Shown: positions 39,778 to 48,508, numbered from the stretch's first letter. The stretch is 64,000 nt of DNA from Caldibacillus thermoamylovorans (GCF_000751775.1 NZ_CCRF01000079.1:1-64000); one strand, 5' to 3'. Numbers and translations are program-made. Notes: generated by a model from the sequence alone, not told the origin.

Positions 39778-39860
39778 GCTAACAATCAATATTGCCAACA
39801 AAGCCGAGAGAACAAATCTCCGTAATGACGACCTCGCTGTAGAAGCTACTCCCCTTATCA
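39765..39860 (-). ncRNA. yybP-ykoY manganese riboswitch
   Basis: Minus-strand blocks in order: AAGGGGAGTAGC (39845-39856), GTCGTCATTACGGAGA (39818-39833), CGGCTTTGTTGGC (about 39794-39806) and TTAGCGAGACCTT (39770-39782). These are the two internal-loop motifs that together hold Mn2+ in the known aptamer, closed by the P1 stem. This is a transcriptional ON switch. Confidence 0.93.
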
Positions 39861-39887
39861 AAAACAGATTAATTATTGATTACAGTT

Positions 39888-39916
39888 ATGATACTATATA
39901 AATTACATACTGTCAA
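39888..39916 (-). promoter_or_regulatory. Promoter driving the Mn2+ riboswitch
   Basis: The minus-strand -35 TTGACA and -10 TATCAT are 17 bases apart, about 30 bases upstream of the aptamer. The -35 lies inside copy 1 of the 135-bp direct repeat; copy 2 at 40782-40916 carries the same -35 with TATTCT downstream. Confidence 0.8.
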
Positions 39917-40037
39917 AACATACGCAAAATTAGTTCGCGCGTATTTCTTGCCGCCTGAATAAAATGTAGGCAATGACAAAACAAATCAATGTTGCGGCAA
40001 TCATTCCGGTTAGCTGCGGCCAAATTAATAATAGACT
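39903..40037 (+). repeat. 135-bp direct repeat, copy 1
   Basis: Identical to 40782-40916 except for three substitutions, no gaps, offset 879 bases. It contains a duplicated 3' end (about the last 35 codons and stop) of the ABC-2 permease gene plus the -35 of a promoter. It is a non-functional gene fragment. Position 39667-40131 otherwise holds only the riboswitch and its promoter. Confidence 0.95.
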
Positions 40038-40131
40038 AAATATTTATTTTATTACAGAAATACATTATCATAATACTAGAAATACTGTAATACTATTCAT
40101 GGTTTTTTTTTAAATTTGGAGGTCTTTGTCA

Positions 40132-40296
40132 ATGAGGAAATTTTTTGGTATTATTTTAGGTTATTTAATTGGATTCGGTGTTTTACTGCTTATTGGAATC
40201 GATATTACTTTGGATACTTTGAAAATATTTTTATTTGCAACTATTATTGGTCTTGTCATTGGTGCAGTCGTAAATAGATTATGTAAAAAAAGGTAA
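40132..40296 (+). CDS. Small membrane protein (54 aa)
   Basis: ORF of 54 codons beginning MRKFFGIILGYLIGFGVLLL, with GGAGG eight bases upstream of ATG. It has two hydrophobic segments (about residues 4-22 and 33-49) and a basic end (CKKR). It lies within the segment inserted between the two 135-bp repeats, next to a transposase fragment. I do not recognise the family. Confidence 0.6.
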   Translation: MRKFFGIILGYLIGFGVLLLIGIDITLDTLKIFLFATIIGLVIGAVVNRLCKKR

Positions 40297-40317
40297 TATA
40301 CAAGTATGGTGTTAAAT

Positions 40318-40671
40318 TATAAAAGCAAGCACCCTACAGATAGGGCTATTTATGGACACCGGCGGGATTCCGATTACTTACGGCCTCTATCCCGGGAATA
40401 TGTTGGATAAGCAAACCCTGATCCCAATGCTTGGAAACATTCAGCGCAACTTTTCTCTCGGGCGCATCATTGTGGTGGCGGATAAGGGGATGACCGCGGG
40501 AGATAACATTTGGTACACCCTTTCGTCCAAAAATGGTTAAACTATTATCTGCTTGAGTATTTAGATGAGGTGCTTGTCGACATCTGCAAGGAATTGGGAA
40601 TCGATTTTGGGAAGAAATACATGTCACTCGGAGAAATCAAAAAAATTTTAGGAGACGTGAAAAAGGAATAA
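40318..40671 (+). pseudogene. Transposase remnant (IS1634/IS4-like DDE type)
   Basis: Frame 1 reads LQIGLFMDTGGIPITYGLYP, then NMLDKQTLIPMLGNIQ and GRIIVVADKGMTAGDNIWY, a typical DDE transposase catalytic region, up to a stop at about 40540. The last 40 codons in another frame (from DEVLVDICKELGIDF to DVKKE) look like the C-terminus of the same protein. The N-terminus is missing, and a deletion removed the middle. The element is dead. Confidence 0.85.
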
Positions 40672-40696
40672 TTTTCCTTACAACACTGTGACAGAC

Positions 40697-40746
40697 AAAA
40701 CCAGCCCTAAACATTTGTTACTACTAGGTTTAGGGCTGGTTTTTTA
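40697..40746. terminator. Strong bidirectional terminator
   Basis: The stem AACCAGCCCTAAAC/GTTTAGGGCTGGTT is followed by six T residues on the plus strand and TTTTG on the minus strand. It ends the ABC-2 permease operon on the minus strand and the remnant segment on the plus strand. Confidence 0.88.
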
Positions 40747-40781
40747 CCATATAAGGTGCAGAAGTCAGAATACTATCTAAT

Positions 40782-40916
40782 TTACATACTGTCAAAACAT
40801 ACGCAAAATTAGTTCGCGCGTATTTCTTGCCGCATGAATAAAATGTAGGCAATGACAAAACAAATCATTGTTGCAGCAATCATTCCGGTTAGCTGCGGCC
40901 AAATTAATAATAGACT
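40782..40916 (+). repeat. 135-bp direct repeat, copy 2 (within the functional permease gene)
   Basis: The functional 3' end of the ABC-2 permease gene and 27 bases beyond. See copy 1 at 39903-40037. Confidence 0.95.
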
Positions 40917-41843
40917 TTGAGATAACGGCAACGGACTCGCTACTGCCCCAACCGTTTGCTCCATGGTTAGCGGCCCCAAGCTTCTCACGGTTGGCGAGAG
41001 CAAGGTTGTCGTTGCTTCACTAAATAAATAGTTTGGCGATAGTCTGAGCAAGTTAAGTACGAATTCTTGCCTGCCGACTGCCTGTTCAACTGTTGTAATG
41101 GAATCATTGTTTAAAAGCGGCTTTGCAATCAGATTGATAATCATCGTATAAAATACACTAAAAAATAACCAAACAGCAATTGAAGAAAGAGCCGATGTTG
41201 CCGCCTGACGAAAAATGACTGAAAACAATATACTTAAGTTTAACCAAAAGGCAATATATACGATACATGAAATAAGAAAAAACACGATCCGGAAGAATTC
41301 TTCTAAAGTTGGCGGTATACCCAAAATTAACATGCCCATAGACATAACTAATAATCCTAAAGTGAAAAATAATAAACTACTTAGTAATAAGGCAGCGACA
41401 AATTTGCCGTTAATGACATAATCTCTTGGAATCGGTTGGGCCATTAACCGACTCAATGTTCCCTTATTTCGTTCTGAGTTAATCGCATCAAAACCAAGAG
41501 CAATTCCTAACAATGGGCCTAAAAATCCAACAAAAGTGATAAACGAAGGTAAAGTTCCATCACTCGTTGTAAATAATTGCAAAAATAAATACGAACTCCG
41601 CCCAATTTCCTCGGCCGATTCATTGGCGTCAATAGCATCTTGAATAGTTGTAACAGCAGTATAAAGGGAACCAACGCATGTTAAAAGAATAATCGCCAAT
41701 AAAATAATAATTCGCCAGCTTGATATATAATCGCTGAATTCTTTTTGGACAATGACCCAAAATGTGTTGTTGTTCCTATGCTTTTCCGTATGTTCCTTAT
41801 TCATAAGTAACGACCATTTATTTTTTAGTGAGGCCAATTCCAT
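40809..41843 (-). CDS. ABC-2 type transporter permease
   Basis: Membrane protein of 344 residues: N-terminal cytosolic helix, first membrane segment IIILLAIILLTCVGSLYTAV, a large outer domain, then five segments. It is of the ABC-2 family with the family phrase RNKGTLSRLMAQPIPRDYVI. ATG at 41843 has GAAGGAGG upstream and lies 26 bases inside the end of the ATPase gene. With the ATPase and the NEW3 protein it forms a three-gene unit. The substrate is unknown. Confidence 0.85.
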   Translation of the reverse strand: MELASLKNKWSLLMNKEHTEKHRNNNTFWVIVQKEFSDYISSWRIIILLAIILLTCVGSLYTAVTTIQDAIDANESAEEIGRSSYLFLQLFTTSDGTLPSFITFVGFLGPLLGIALGFDAINSERNKGTLSRLMAQPIPRDYVINGKFVAALLLSSLLFFTLGLLVMSMGMLILGIPPTLEEFFRIVFFLISCIVYIAFWLNLSILFSVIFRQAATSALSSIAVWLFFSVFYTMIINLIAKPLLNNDSITTVEQAVGRQEFVLNLLRLSPNYLFSEATTTLLSPTVRSLGPLTMEQTVGAVASPLPLSQSLLLIWPQLTGMIAATMICFVIAYILFMRQEIRAN

Positions 41844-42783
41844 CCGGATTACCTCCTTCAAAATAACGATGGTAAATTTCATCAAGTCCAAAATTTTTCT
41901 TTTGTAATTGATAAAGGGAAGCGCCTGACTCGATAATCGCTCTACTTATTGCGGCAGAAACATCTTCTTTACAATAGATTTCTATACCACTAGGAACGGT
42001 TTCTACTTTATTGACATTCGGGATGGTCTGCAATCGTTCTATGAATTCCTTATGAATAGGTTGGGCTTTAATTTCAATCACAAATGTATCTTCAACAAAC
42101 AATTGCTTTGCCAAGCTTTCCATATCTCCCGCAGCCAATAATTCTCCTTTGACAAAAATTCCGACTCGATCACAGATTTGTTGGACCTGATGTAAATGGT
42201 GGGAGGATAGAAGAACGGTCATTTGTTCCTCTTCGTTTAATTCCCGGATTAATTTTAAAAAATCTCGAACGCCCTCAGGATCAATCCCTAAAGTCGGCTC
42301 GTCCAAAATAATGACTTCCGGTTTTTTCATGAGTACATCGGCGAGTCCGAGTCTTTGCCTCATCCCCCGTGAATATTTTCCTGTTTTTTTATCGGCAGCA
42401 TCCAGTAAATCGACTTTTTGTAATAAATGATGGGCCCTTTTTTTCGCTTCATCTAAAGGAATTCCGTTCAATTGCGCTGTATACAATAAATTTTCCAAAC
42501 CGGTCATATGTTGATAAAAACCGACATCGTCCGGAAGATACCCAACTTTTTTCTTAACTGCAATCGGATTTCGGGTCGGGTTTATTCCACAGACCGTAAT
42601 ATTTCCTGAAGTTGGTTCACTTAATCCCAACATCATTAATATCGTTGTCGTTTTGCCTGCACCGTTTGGTCCCAGTAACCCAAAGATTTCACCTTTATGA
42701 ATGGAAAGAGATAAGTTATTAACCGCAAGTTGTTCTTCATATTTTTTCGTGAGTTTGTCCAATTGGATAATTGGGGTTGTCAC
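41818..42783 (-). CDS. ABC transporter ATP-binding protein
   Basis: ATPase of 321 residues partner to the ABC-2 permease. Walker A is GPNGAGKTTT near residue 38, the signature YSRGMRQRLGLADVL near residue 134 and Walker B VIILDEPTLGIDP near residue 156. A C-terminal extension of about 90 residues follows, as in drug/antibiotic or Na+ exporter ATPases. It starts two bases after the NEW3 gene stop. Confidence 0.92.
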   Translation of the reverse strand: MTTPIIQLDKLTKKYEEQLAVNNLSLSIHKGEIFGLLGPNGAGKTTTILMMLGLSEPTSGNITVCGINPTRNPIAVKKKVGYLPDDVGFYQHMTGLENLLYTAQLNGIPLDEAKKRAHHLLQKVDLLDAADKKTGKYSRGMRQRLGLADVLMKKPEVIILDEPTLGIDPEGVRDFLKLIRELNEEEQMTVLLSSHHLHQVQQICDRVGIFVKGELLAAGDMESLAKQLFVEDTFVIEIKAQPIHKEFIERLQTIPNVNKVETVPSGIEIYCKEDVSAAISRAIIESGASLYQLQKKNFGLDEIYHRYFEGGNPDGIGLTKK

Positions 42784-42785
42784 AG

Positions 42786-43949
42786 CTATCTCCTCCCATA
42801 TTTTTTAACAATGTAGTATAATCCCGCTACTACTCCTGCAATGATGAGGACAGCAACAATTCCCCAAAGTGTTGATGTTTTAACCGAAATTCTGAAGGTG
42901 GCATCCGCCGATTTTTCTGCCGCTGTAGCAGTAAATGTTGTTACATAGTCACCGGCAATCGCATCATCAGAGGCTTTTATTTTTGCCTTTACAGTTGCCG
43001 ATTTTCCGGGTTCGATTTCGGGAATCGTGCTTCTGTCAAATTCCGACTCCCAGTTTGGAGGAGTTTTCGCTGTAATACTGACATCTGTCAATGGTGCAGT
43101 ACCGGTATTTTTAATAACTAAATCAACTATTTTTTCTTTACCGGCAGTTATATCTGTACTCAATTTTCCTGAAGGTGTGGTTAATTCTAATTCGTAAGTA
43201 CCGGTAATAACTGCCTCCAGTTCAAGTTCTGCTGACGTATTACCACTCGTTGCCTTGATTGGGATTTTATAGGTTCCGGCTTTCACTTTTTCCGGCGGTG
43301 TCACCTCGACAGTAATATCTTGTGTATTATTCGGCTCTAATTTTACAGATGTAACTGAATCACTGCCTGTTTTAAAGCTTACCCCCCATCCTTTCTCGGC
43401 AGAAGAACTTAATGCATAATTTTGAGTATCGGCTGTTCGGTTTCGCAATGTGACCGTATAGGTGAATTTAGAATCAGCATTCCCTTGTAAATTTGCCTGG
43501 TCGCTTGTCAATGCTGATGCCAGTGCTCCTTGTTCACTGATTGAGATTAAAAATGGTAGTTTTGAATTGCTGTTTCCGTCCGATGCAACTAACGAAAAAC
43601 GATAATCTGCTTTTTGGACATCGAGCGGTGAAGTAATGTCCAAAGATATTTTTTCTTCACTGTTTCCCCGGACGGACAGCTCCTTAATTTCTCTACCGTC
43701 TGCTGTTATTTTATACTGCCAGCCGTCGGGTAAGCCTTCAACGGAAAAAGACATATTTTTTATACTCGGGCTACTGTTGATAACGGTAATAGAGTAATTG
43801 ATTGTTTCACCTGGCGTTGCAGATAATCCTGTATACGGTGTAAATAATGATACACCTTCTACAGCCAAAACTTGTCCGGGCTTGATAAAAGTAAGAAGGA
43901 TGAAGCCAACTGCGATAATCGAAATCATCTTTTTCAATTTACCTGTCAT
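42786..43949 (-). CDS. Exported NEW3-domain protein, membrane-anchored
   Basis: Protein of 387 residues. A signal sequence (hydrophobic core IIAVGFILLTFIKPGQVLA) is followed by three to four beta-sandwich repeats of the NPCBM-associated NEW3 type (around residues 40-125, 150-240, 265-350; e.g. NYSITVINSSPSIKNMSFSV). A C-terminal membrane helix and KKYGRR anchor it on the outer face. It is two bases upstream of the ATPase gene, so it is almost certainly part of the same export system, possibly as an extracellular partner of the permease. ATG at 43949 is preferred over 43955, which abuts the ribosome site. Confidence 0.8.
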   Translation of the reverse strand: MTGKLKKMISIIAVGFILLTFIKPGQVLAVEGVSLFTPYTGLSATPGETINYSITVINSSPSIKNMSFSVEGLPDGWQYKITADGREIKELSVRGNSEEKISLDITSPLDVQKADYRFSLVASDGNSNSKLPFLISISEQGALASALTSDQANLQGNADSKFTYTVTLRNRTADTQNYALSSSAEKGWGVSFKTGSDSVTSVKLEPNNTQDITVEVTPPEKVKAGTYKIPIKATSGNTSAELELEAVITGTYELELTTPSGKLSTDITAGKEKIVDLVIKNTGTAPLTDVSITAKTPPNWESEFDRSTIPEIEPGKSATVKAKIKASDDAIAGDYVTTFTATAAEKSADATFRISVKTSTLWGIVAVLIIAGVVAGLYYIVKKYGRR

Positions 43950-44181
43950 TTTCATTCCCTCCTTTTAGATTTTCATATTTAATACGCAAAAATATCAATT
44001 TTAGATTTGTCATTTTAAAAATTTGGTGATAAATTTTTTATGAAAGTTGTGATCGAATTAGCAAGAGCATTTTTTTGAATGGACTTACTTTGAAACACAG
44101 CAAAATATGGTTAAACCTTTTAGGGCTAATTAGCAAATGAACCTTTCAACAACGTTTTAGCTTTTAAGGGGGGCGTTTCTG

Positions 44182-44763
44182 ATGAGTAATGATCAGGAAA
44201 ATATCCAATTATTAAAGGATATTGCAGCCGGCTCCCGACAAGCTTTTGATATTTTTTATGAAAAATATATTTCCTTTGTTTACCAAATTGCTTTTTCCAT
44301 CGTTCATAATCACGCAGAGGCTGAAGATATTTGTCACGATGTATTTTTGGAAGTTTATCAAAAAGCAAGGCAGTATTCAGAGGAAAAAGGAAGTATCAAA
44401 GCTTGGCTTGCCGTAAAAACAAAGAGCCGTTCACTGGATCGGTTACGGAAAAATAAACCTCTTCTTATTCATCGTCTTGAAAATTTATCGGGGAGCAAAA
44501 AAATGGAACCGGGAGCAGATTTACAATTTTTACATTCATTAGAAAAGCATTTAATTGTTGAAGCATTAAAGGCAATCCCGATTGAACAGCGGGAAGCAAT
44601 TATTCGCTCCTATTATAATGGGGAAACACATAATGAGATTGCAATGACTATGAAAAAACCGTTAGGCTCAGTAAAATCACTCATCCGATATGGACTGAAT
44701 AATTTACGAAAGCAAAAAGCACTGATGCAATGGGTAGGTATTGATCGAGGTGAGAAAAAATGA
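44182..44763 (+). CDS. ECF-type RNA polymerase sigma factor
   Basis: Sigma-70 family factor of 193 residues. Region 2 (FDIFYEKYISFVYQIAFSIV...EAEDICHDVFLEVY) recognises the -10 element, and region 4 (PIEQREAIIRSYYNGETHNEIAMTM...LGSVKSLIRYGLNNLRK) the -35. The neighbouring gene on the same strand is its anti-sigma factor, joined by an ATGA overlap. Possible self-recognised ECF-type promoter elements exist upstream (GAACC at about 44139), but I cannot fix the -10. It is divergent from the NEW3-ABC operon, a plausible target. Confidence 0.9.
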   Translation: MSNDQENIQLLKDIAAGSRQAFDIFYEKYISFVYQIAFSIVHNHAEAEDICHDVFLEVYQKARQYSEEKGSIKAWLAVKTKSRSLDRLRKNKPLLIHRLENLSGSKKMEPGADLQFLHSLEKHLIVEALKAIPIEQREAIIRSYYNGETHNEIAMTMKKPLGSVKSLIRYGLNNLRKQKALMQWVGIDRGEKK

Positions 44764-45479
44764 TGAAATCTAAGCACATCCCTGAAGAACAACTGGTTGA
44801 CTATCTATTGGGAAACATTGGGGAATGGGATGCGAAACAAATAAAAGCTCATCTGTACCATTGTAAAAAATGTCAATATTTATTGAGCGATTGGCAGTTT
44901 TTATTAAGTCAAGATCATAAGAAATTTCAACCTTCTCAGTCAATGAAAGATCGTATTCAACATAGTATCAATCAGATGGAAGGAAAATCATTTAAACGAA
45001 GAACCGTGATTGGGAAACCCGGTCTCCTTTTTGCAACAATTGCATGTGTATTCCTAATTTTTTATAGTGTTCACAGTTATTATCAAGATATCAACACGAG
45101 GAATTATGAAATTGCCGAAAATGATGAAATACCACCGGAAACAATTCAAAGCGCACCTCATACCCAACAAATAAAAGTCACTCCGGTATCTGAATTTAAT
45201 CAAATAAACGGTTATGTCTGGGTAAATCGTAATCGAAATGAAATGTTGTTGGAGGTAGACGGGCTTGAAGAGTTAATCAATCAGGATTATCAATTATGGA
45301 TCATTTACATGGATAACTCGATCGATCATGAAATCCTACCGACTCAAAACGGAATGACAAGAATGTTATTTAGAGATATTGATGTAGATGAATTTAAAAA
45401 ATTGAAAGCAAGTGTCGAACCTAGAGGCGGAAGCATTGAACAGACAGGGCCCGATACGTTCATTGTTGAATTTCAATAA
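44760..45479 (+). CDS. Anti-sigma factor (zinc-finger ZAS plus RskA-like C-terminus)
   Basis: Membrane anti-sigma factor of 239 residues. The N-terminal cytosolic domain carries the H-x3-C-x2-C motif (HLYHCKKC) that holds zinc and clamps the sigma factor. One membrane helix runs about residues 85-103. The outer C-terminal domain (YVWVNRNRNEMLLEVDGL...DYQLWIIYM) is RskA-like. The last 30 bases of the gene are repeated 68 bases downstream. Confidence 0.87.
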   Translation: MMKSKHIPEEQLVDYLLGNIGEWDAKQIKAHLYHCKKCQYLLSDWQFLLSQDHKKFQPSQSMKDRIQHSINQMEGKSFKRRTVIGKPGLLFATIACVFLIFYSVHSYYQDINTRNYEIAENDEIPPETIQSAPHTQQIKVTPVSEFNQINGYVWVNRNRNEMLLEVDGLEELINQDYQLWIIYMDNSIDHEILPTQNGMTRMLFRDIDVDEFKKLKASVEPRGGSIEQTGPDTFIVEFQ

Positions 45480-45547
45480 ACAGGCCTTCTTTTTGCAAAT
45501 CAAAATAAGCATTATGCCCCGATACATTCATTGTTGAATTTCCATAA
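45450..45547 (+). repeat. Duplicated 3' end of the anti-sigma gene
   Basis: CCCGATACGTTCATTGTTG...(A)TAA at 45450-45480 recurs at 45518-45547 with two substitutions in 30 bases. The second copy is outside the gene. Confidence 0.8.
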
Positions 45548-45579
45548 GGTGTCAGATTTCGTTTCCGGGTTCTGACACC
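45548..45579. terminator. Stem-loop between the anti-sigma gene and the amino acid importer
   Basis: A perfect 9-bp stem GGTGTCAGA/TCTGACACC with a 14-base loop between two convergent genes. Neither side has a strong T-run. Confidence 0.5.
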
Positions 45580-45634
45580 GATTTATTTAAGAAGACTAAC
45601 CCATTTAATACTAATCGCCCGCTCTGAAACTGAT

Positions 45635-46378
45635 TTATTCAAGCAGACCTAAGAACGCTTTTGTCCGTTCATTTTTCGGGTTTTTAAAAATTTGAGCAGG
45701 AGAATCGGATTCAATAATTTCCCCTTTATCCATAAAAATAACCCGGTCGGCAACTTCTTTAGCAAAGGCCATCTCATGGGTTACGACGACCATGGTCATT
45801 TGTTCATCGGCCAAATCTTTCATAACCTTTAATACTTCACCGGTTAATTCAGGATCAAGTGCTGACGTCGGTTCATCGAAAAGCAAAATTTCCGGGTTCA
45901 TCATTAATGCCCGGGCAATGGCAACCCGCTGTTTTTGACCGCCGGATAGCTTTGCCGGAAATGCGTCTGCCCGATCAGCTAAATCGACTTTTTCCAACAA
46001 TGCGCTACTTCTTTTTTCCAAGTCACCGCTTGCTTCCTTTCTCACAAGTTTCGGAGCCAATTCTAAATTTTGTTTTACCGTTAAATGAGGAAACAGGTTA
46101 AAATGTTGAAAAACCATTCCCATTTTCGCAGTTATTTCTTTAATTTCTTTTGGCTTTGCATACACACCATTCTTTACTAAGCTGCTGCCATCTACCGTAA
46201 TGGTTCCGTTATCGATAGTTTCTAAATGAACGAGACTTCTTAATAATGTACTTTTTCCCGAACCCGATGGACCGATAATCGCAACAACCTCATTCCGTTC
46301 AACGGTAAAACTAATCTGTTTCAATACATCCAGTCGATCGTATGACTTTATCAAATTAGTAACTTCTATAAGCGCCAC
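45635..46378 (-). CDS. Polar amino acid ABC transporter ATPase
   Basis: ATPase of 247 residues of the GlnQ/ArtM/TcyC type. Walker A is [10 protein letters not shown] near residue 33, the signature [15 protein letters not shown] near residue 143 and Walker [14 protein letters not shown] near residue 163. It is the last of three genes in the order binding protein, permease, ATPase. Substrate could be arginine, glutamine or cystine; the sequence does not decide. Confidence 0.92.
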   Translation of the reverse strand: MALIEVTNLIKSYDRLDVLKQISFTVERNEVVAIIGPSGSGKSTLLRSLVHLETIDNGTITVDGSSLVKNGVYAKPKEIKEITAKMGMVFQHFNLFPHLTVKQNLELAPKLVRKEASGDLEKRSSALLEKVDLADRADAFPAKLSGGQKQRVAIARALMMNPEILLFDEPTSALDPELTGEVLKVMKDLADEQMTMVVVTHEMAFAKEVADRVIFMDKGEIIESDSPAQIFKNPKNERTKAFLGLLE

Positions 46379-46392
46379 AATATCACACTCTC

Positions 46393-47052
46393 TTATTCAA
46401 ATTGATATTTTCTCTCGATTCTCTTTAAAATCATTGTCAAAAGCAAGGTGATGACCAGATAAATAACTGCTGCGACAAAATACGGGACGATTGTAAAATC
46501 CCGGTTAACAGCCGTTTGTGCATAATGGAGCAATTCCGGTACTGCAACAGCATACAATAAAGAGGTGTCTTTAACTAGCGTAATCGATTCATTAGCCACG
46601 GTTGGTAAAGCAACACGAAACATTTGCGGCAAAATGATTCGGGTCATCGTTTGCCATTTATTAAAACCAAGCACCTGGGCAGCTTCATATTGACCTCGAT
46701 CGATTGCGAGTAACCCGCCGCGGAAAATTTCCGCAAAATAAGCCGCATAGTTTAATACGAAACCAAGACATGCCGCAACAAACCGGTCAAGAACTAAATA
46801 ATCACCGATCACCGGTAACAGAGGCAGTCCAAAAACAATAAACAATAATTGCAACAATAGTGGAGTCCCGCGCATGACATAAATATAGGCATGGACAATT
46901 AATGATAATGGTTTGAACCTACTTCGAACAGCTAATGTCAATAAAAAACCAAGAGGAATGGAAAAAATGATAACGATCAAAAAAAGCAAAAGCGTTACCT
47001 TCGTTCCATCAAGCATCGGTTTCAAAACCATATTGATGTAATCAAATGACAT
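46393..47052 (-). CDS. Polar amino acid ABC transporter permease
   Basis: HisM/GlnP-type permease of 219 residues, with about five hydrophobic segments, the [12 protein letters not shown] motif near residue 62, and the coupling loop [21 protein letters not shown] near residue 143. It starts 153 bases after the binding protein gene; a stem-loop lies in that gap. Confidence 0.92.
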   Translation of the reverse strand: MSFDYINMVLKPMLDGTKVTLLLFLIVIIFSIPLGFLLTLAVRSRFKPLSLIVHAYIYVMRGTPLLLQLLFIVFGLPLLPVIGDYLVLDRFVAACLGFVLNYAAYFAEIFRGGLLAIDRGQYEAAQVLGFNKWQTMTRIILPQMFRVALPTVANESITLVKDTSLLYAVAVPELLHYAQTAVNRDFTIVPYFVAAVIYLVITLLLTMILKRIERKYQFE

Positions 47053-47127
47053 AAGGTCCTCCTAAGTTTGGAATGTTTATTTATATTGTAGAAGAAAGCA
47101 AGGGAAAAATGCATATGAAATCGGTTA

Positions 47128-47168
47128 TTGCTCTTCCGCTTTGATAGGGTACATACATGGAAGAGCAA
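47128..47168 (-). other. Intercistronic stem-loop
   Basis: TTGCTCTTCC pairs perfectly with GGAAGAGCAA across a 21-base loop, between the binding protein and permease genes. There is no T-run on the minus strand. It may protect the 3' end of the binding-protein message and so raise its expression relative to the permease. Confidence 0.55.
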
Positions 47169-47205
47169 TCAGCCGAAACGTATTACTGCAACTATTAAAC
47201 TTTTT

Positions 47206-47991
47206 TTATTTTAATACTTTATCTTCACCAAACCATTTTTCCGAGATTTTAGCTGCGGTCCCGTCAGCAATCAGTTCATCCAGTGCCTTTTGAACTTCTT
47301 TTAATAAGGCGTCATTCCCTTTTTTCACACCAACCGCATATTCTTCAGGTGCAAGGGATTCTTTTAAAATTTTATACGTATCCGGTTCTTTCGTCATGTA
47401 ATAATCGATAACAACTTCATCAATCACAACCGCATTGACACGACCATTTTTTAAATCACTTAAAGCAAGGACATTATCTTTATATTCTGTAACCTGCTTG
47501 ATATCTGAAGCAATTGGAGCGGATTTCAGTGCATCGCTTGCGGAAGATTGTGCTTGAAGACCGACATTTTTCCCTTTTAAATCATCCAGTTTTTCAATTG
47601 TGGAATCTTTCAATGTGACAATCACTTGGGCATTAGCCAAATATGGTTTCGTGAATAATACCTTTTCTTTTCTTTCATCTGTAACCGTATAACCGTTCCA
47701 AATTAAGTCAATGCGACCGCTGTTCAATTCCGATTCTTTCGCACTCCAGTCAATCGGTTGAATAACGACATCCTTCCCCATTTTTTCACCTGCCGCTTTT
47801 GCTAAATCAATATCAAAACCGACTATCTCATTGTTTTCATCACGGAATCCCATTGGGGCAAATGCATCATCAATCCCGATCACTAATTGATTATCTTCTT
47901 TACTTGTATTTTTAGATGAGGCATCGGATGAGCATGCAGCTAATAGAGATACGAATAACATAAAGAATATTATTTTTCCCAGACGTTTCAT
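47206..47991 (-). CDS. Polar amino acid ABC transporter substrate-binding lipoprotein
   Basis: Solute-binding lipoprotein of 261 residues. A signal peptide ends at lipobox SLLAAC near residue 20. The family 3 binding fold shows LVIGIDDAFAPMGFRDENNE near residue 34 and the hinge segment WSAKESELNSGRIDLIWNG near residue 82. The start has GAGAGGG upstream. Confidence 0.92.
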   Translation of the reverse strand: MKRLGKIIFFMLFVSLLAACSSDASSKNTSKEDNQLVIGIDDAFAPMGFRDENNEIVGFDIDLAKAAGEKMGKDVVIQPIDWSAKESELNSGRIDLIWNGYTVTDERKEKVLFTKPYLANAQVIVTLKDSTIEKLDDLKGKNVGLQAQSSASDALKSAPIASDIKQVTEYKDNVLALSDLKNGRVNAVVIDEVVIDYYMTKEPDTYKILKESLAPEEYAVGVKKGNDALLKEVQKALDELIADGTAAKISEKWFGEDKVLK

Positions 47992-48073
47992 AAAAGCCCT
48001 CTCCCATTCAAATTTATTTATCTTATTAGCAATTTAATTCTTTAATATACTAAAATATGAATTCGATAAACAT

Positions 48074-48102
48074 ATCATATCATCGGAAAGAAGAGTTGTC
48101 AA
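48074..48102 (-). promoter_or_regulatory. Promoter of the polar amino acid importer
   Basis: The minus-strand -35 TTGACA and -10 TATGAT are exactly 17 bases apart, about 80 bases upstream of the binding-protein start. Confidence 0.85.
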
Positions 48103-48142
48103 TAAAAACATTTTATTTCATTAGCAGACTAAAGAATTCTTC

Positions 48143-48185
48143 AAAAAAAACGACCTCTCCTTTATGTCAGGGAAAGATCGTTTTT
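48143..48185 (-). terminator. Terminator of the ferredoxin gene
   Basis: On the minus strand AAACGATCTTTCC pairs with GGAGAGGTCGTTT and ends in eight T residues. Confidence 0.85.
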
Positions 48186-48271
48186 CATTCTTATTCTTCA
48201 CATTTTTTCTATCCGTTTCCAATAAAAAAGCAATAGCGAATTGCACCACTACCACTTACCCAAAATTGATA

Positions 48272-48508
48272 TTATCTGTCAAAAAATTTCTTGGCTTTTT
48301 CAAAATAAACTTGTTCTTCAGGTGTTAAGTCCTCTTCATAAAAGATTGCCTCCACCGGGCAAACAGCTTGACATGCTCCGCAATCAATACAAATGGACGG
48401 ATCAATATAAAATTGATCTTCTCCTTCTTCTATACAATCAACAGGACAAACCTCCACACATTCGGCAGCTTTTTCGTCCTTACATGGTGCTGTTATAACA
48501 AAAGCCAT
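48272..48508 (-). CDS. 7Fe-type (3Fe-4S/4Fe-4S) ferredoxin
   Basis: Ferredoxin of 78 residues carrying electrons in the cytosol. The first cysteine group (PCKDEKAAECVEVCPVDC) and the second (CIDCGACQAVCP) match the Bacillus 7Fe ferredoxins, which bind one [3Fe-4S] and one [4Fe-4S] cluster. ATG at 48508 has GGAGGGG upstream; the in-frame TTG just before it is less well spaced. It is a single gene. Confidence 0.92.
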   Translation of the reverse strand: MAFVITAPCKDEKAAECVEVCPVDCIEEGEDQFYIDPSICIDCGACQAVCPVEAIFYEEDLTPEEQVYFEKAKKFFDR

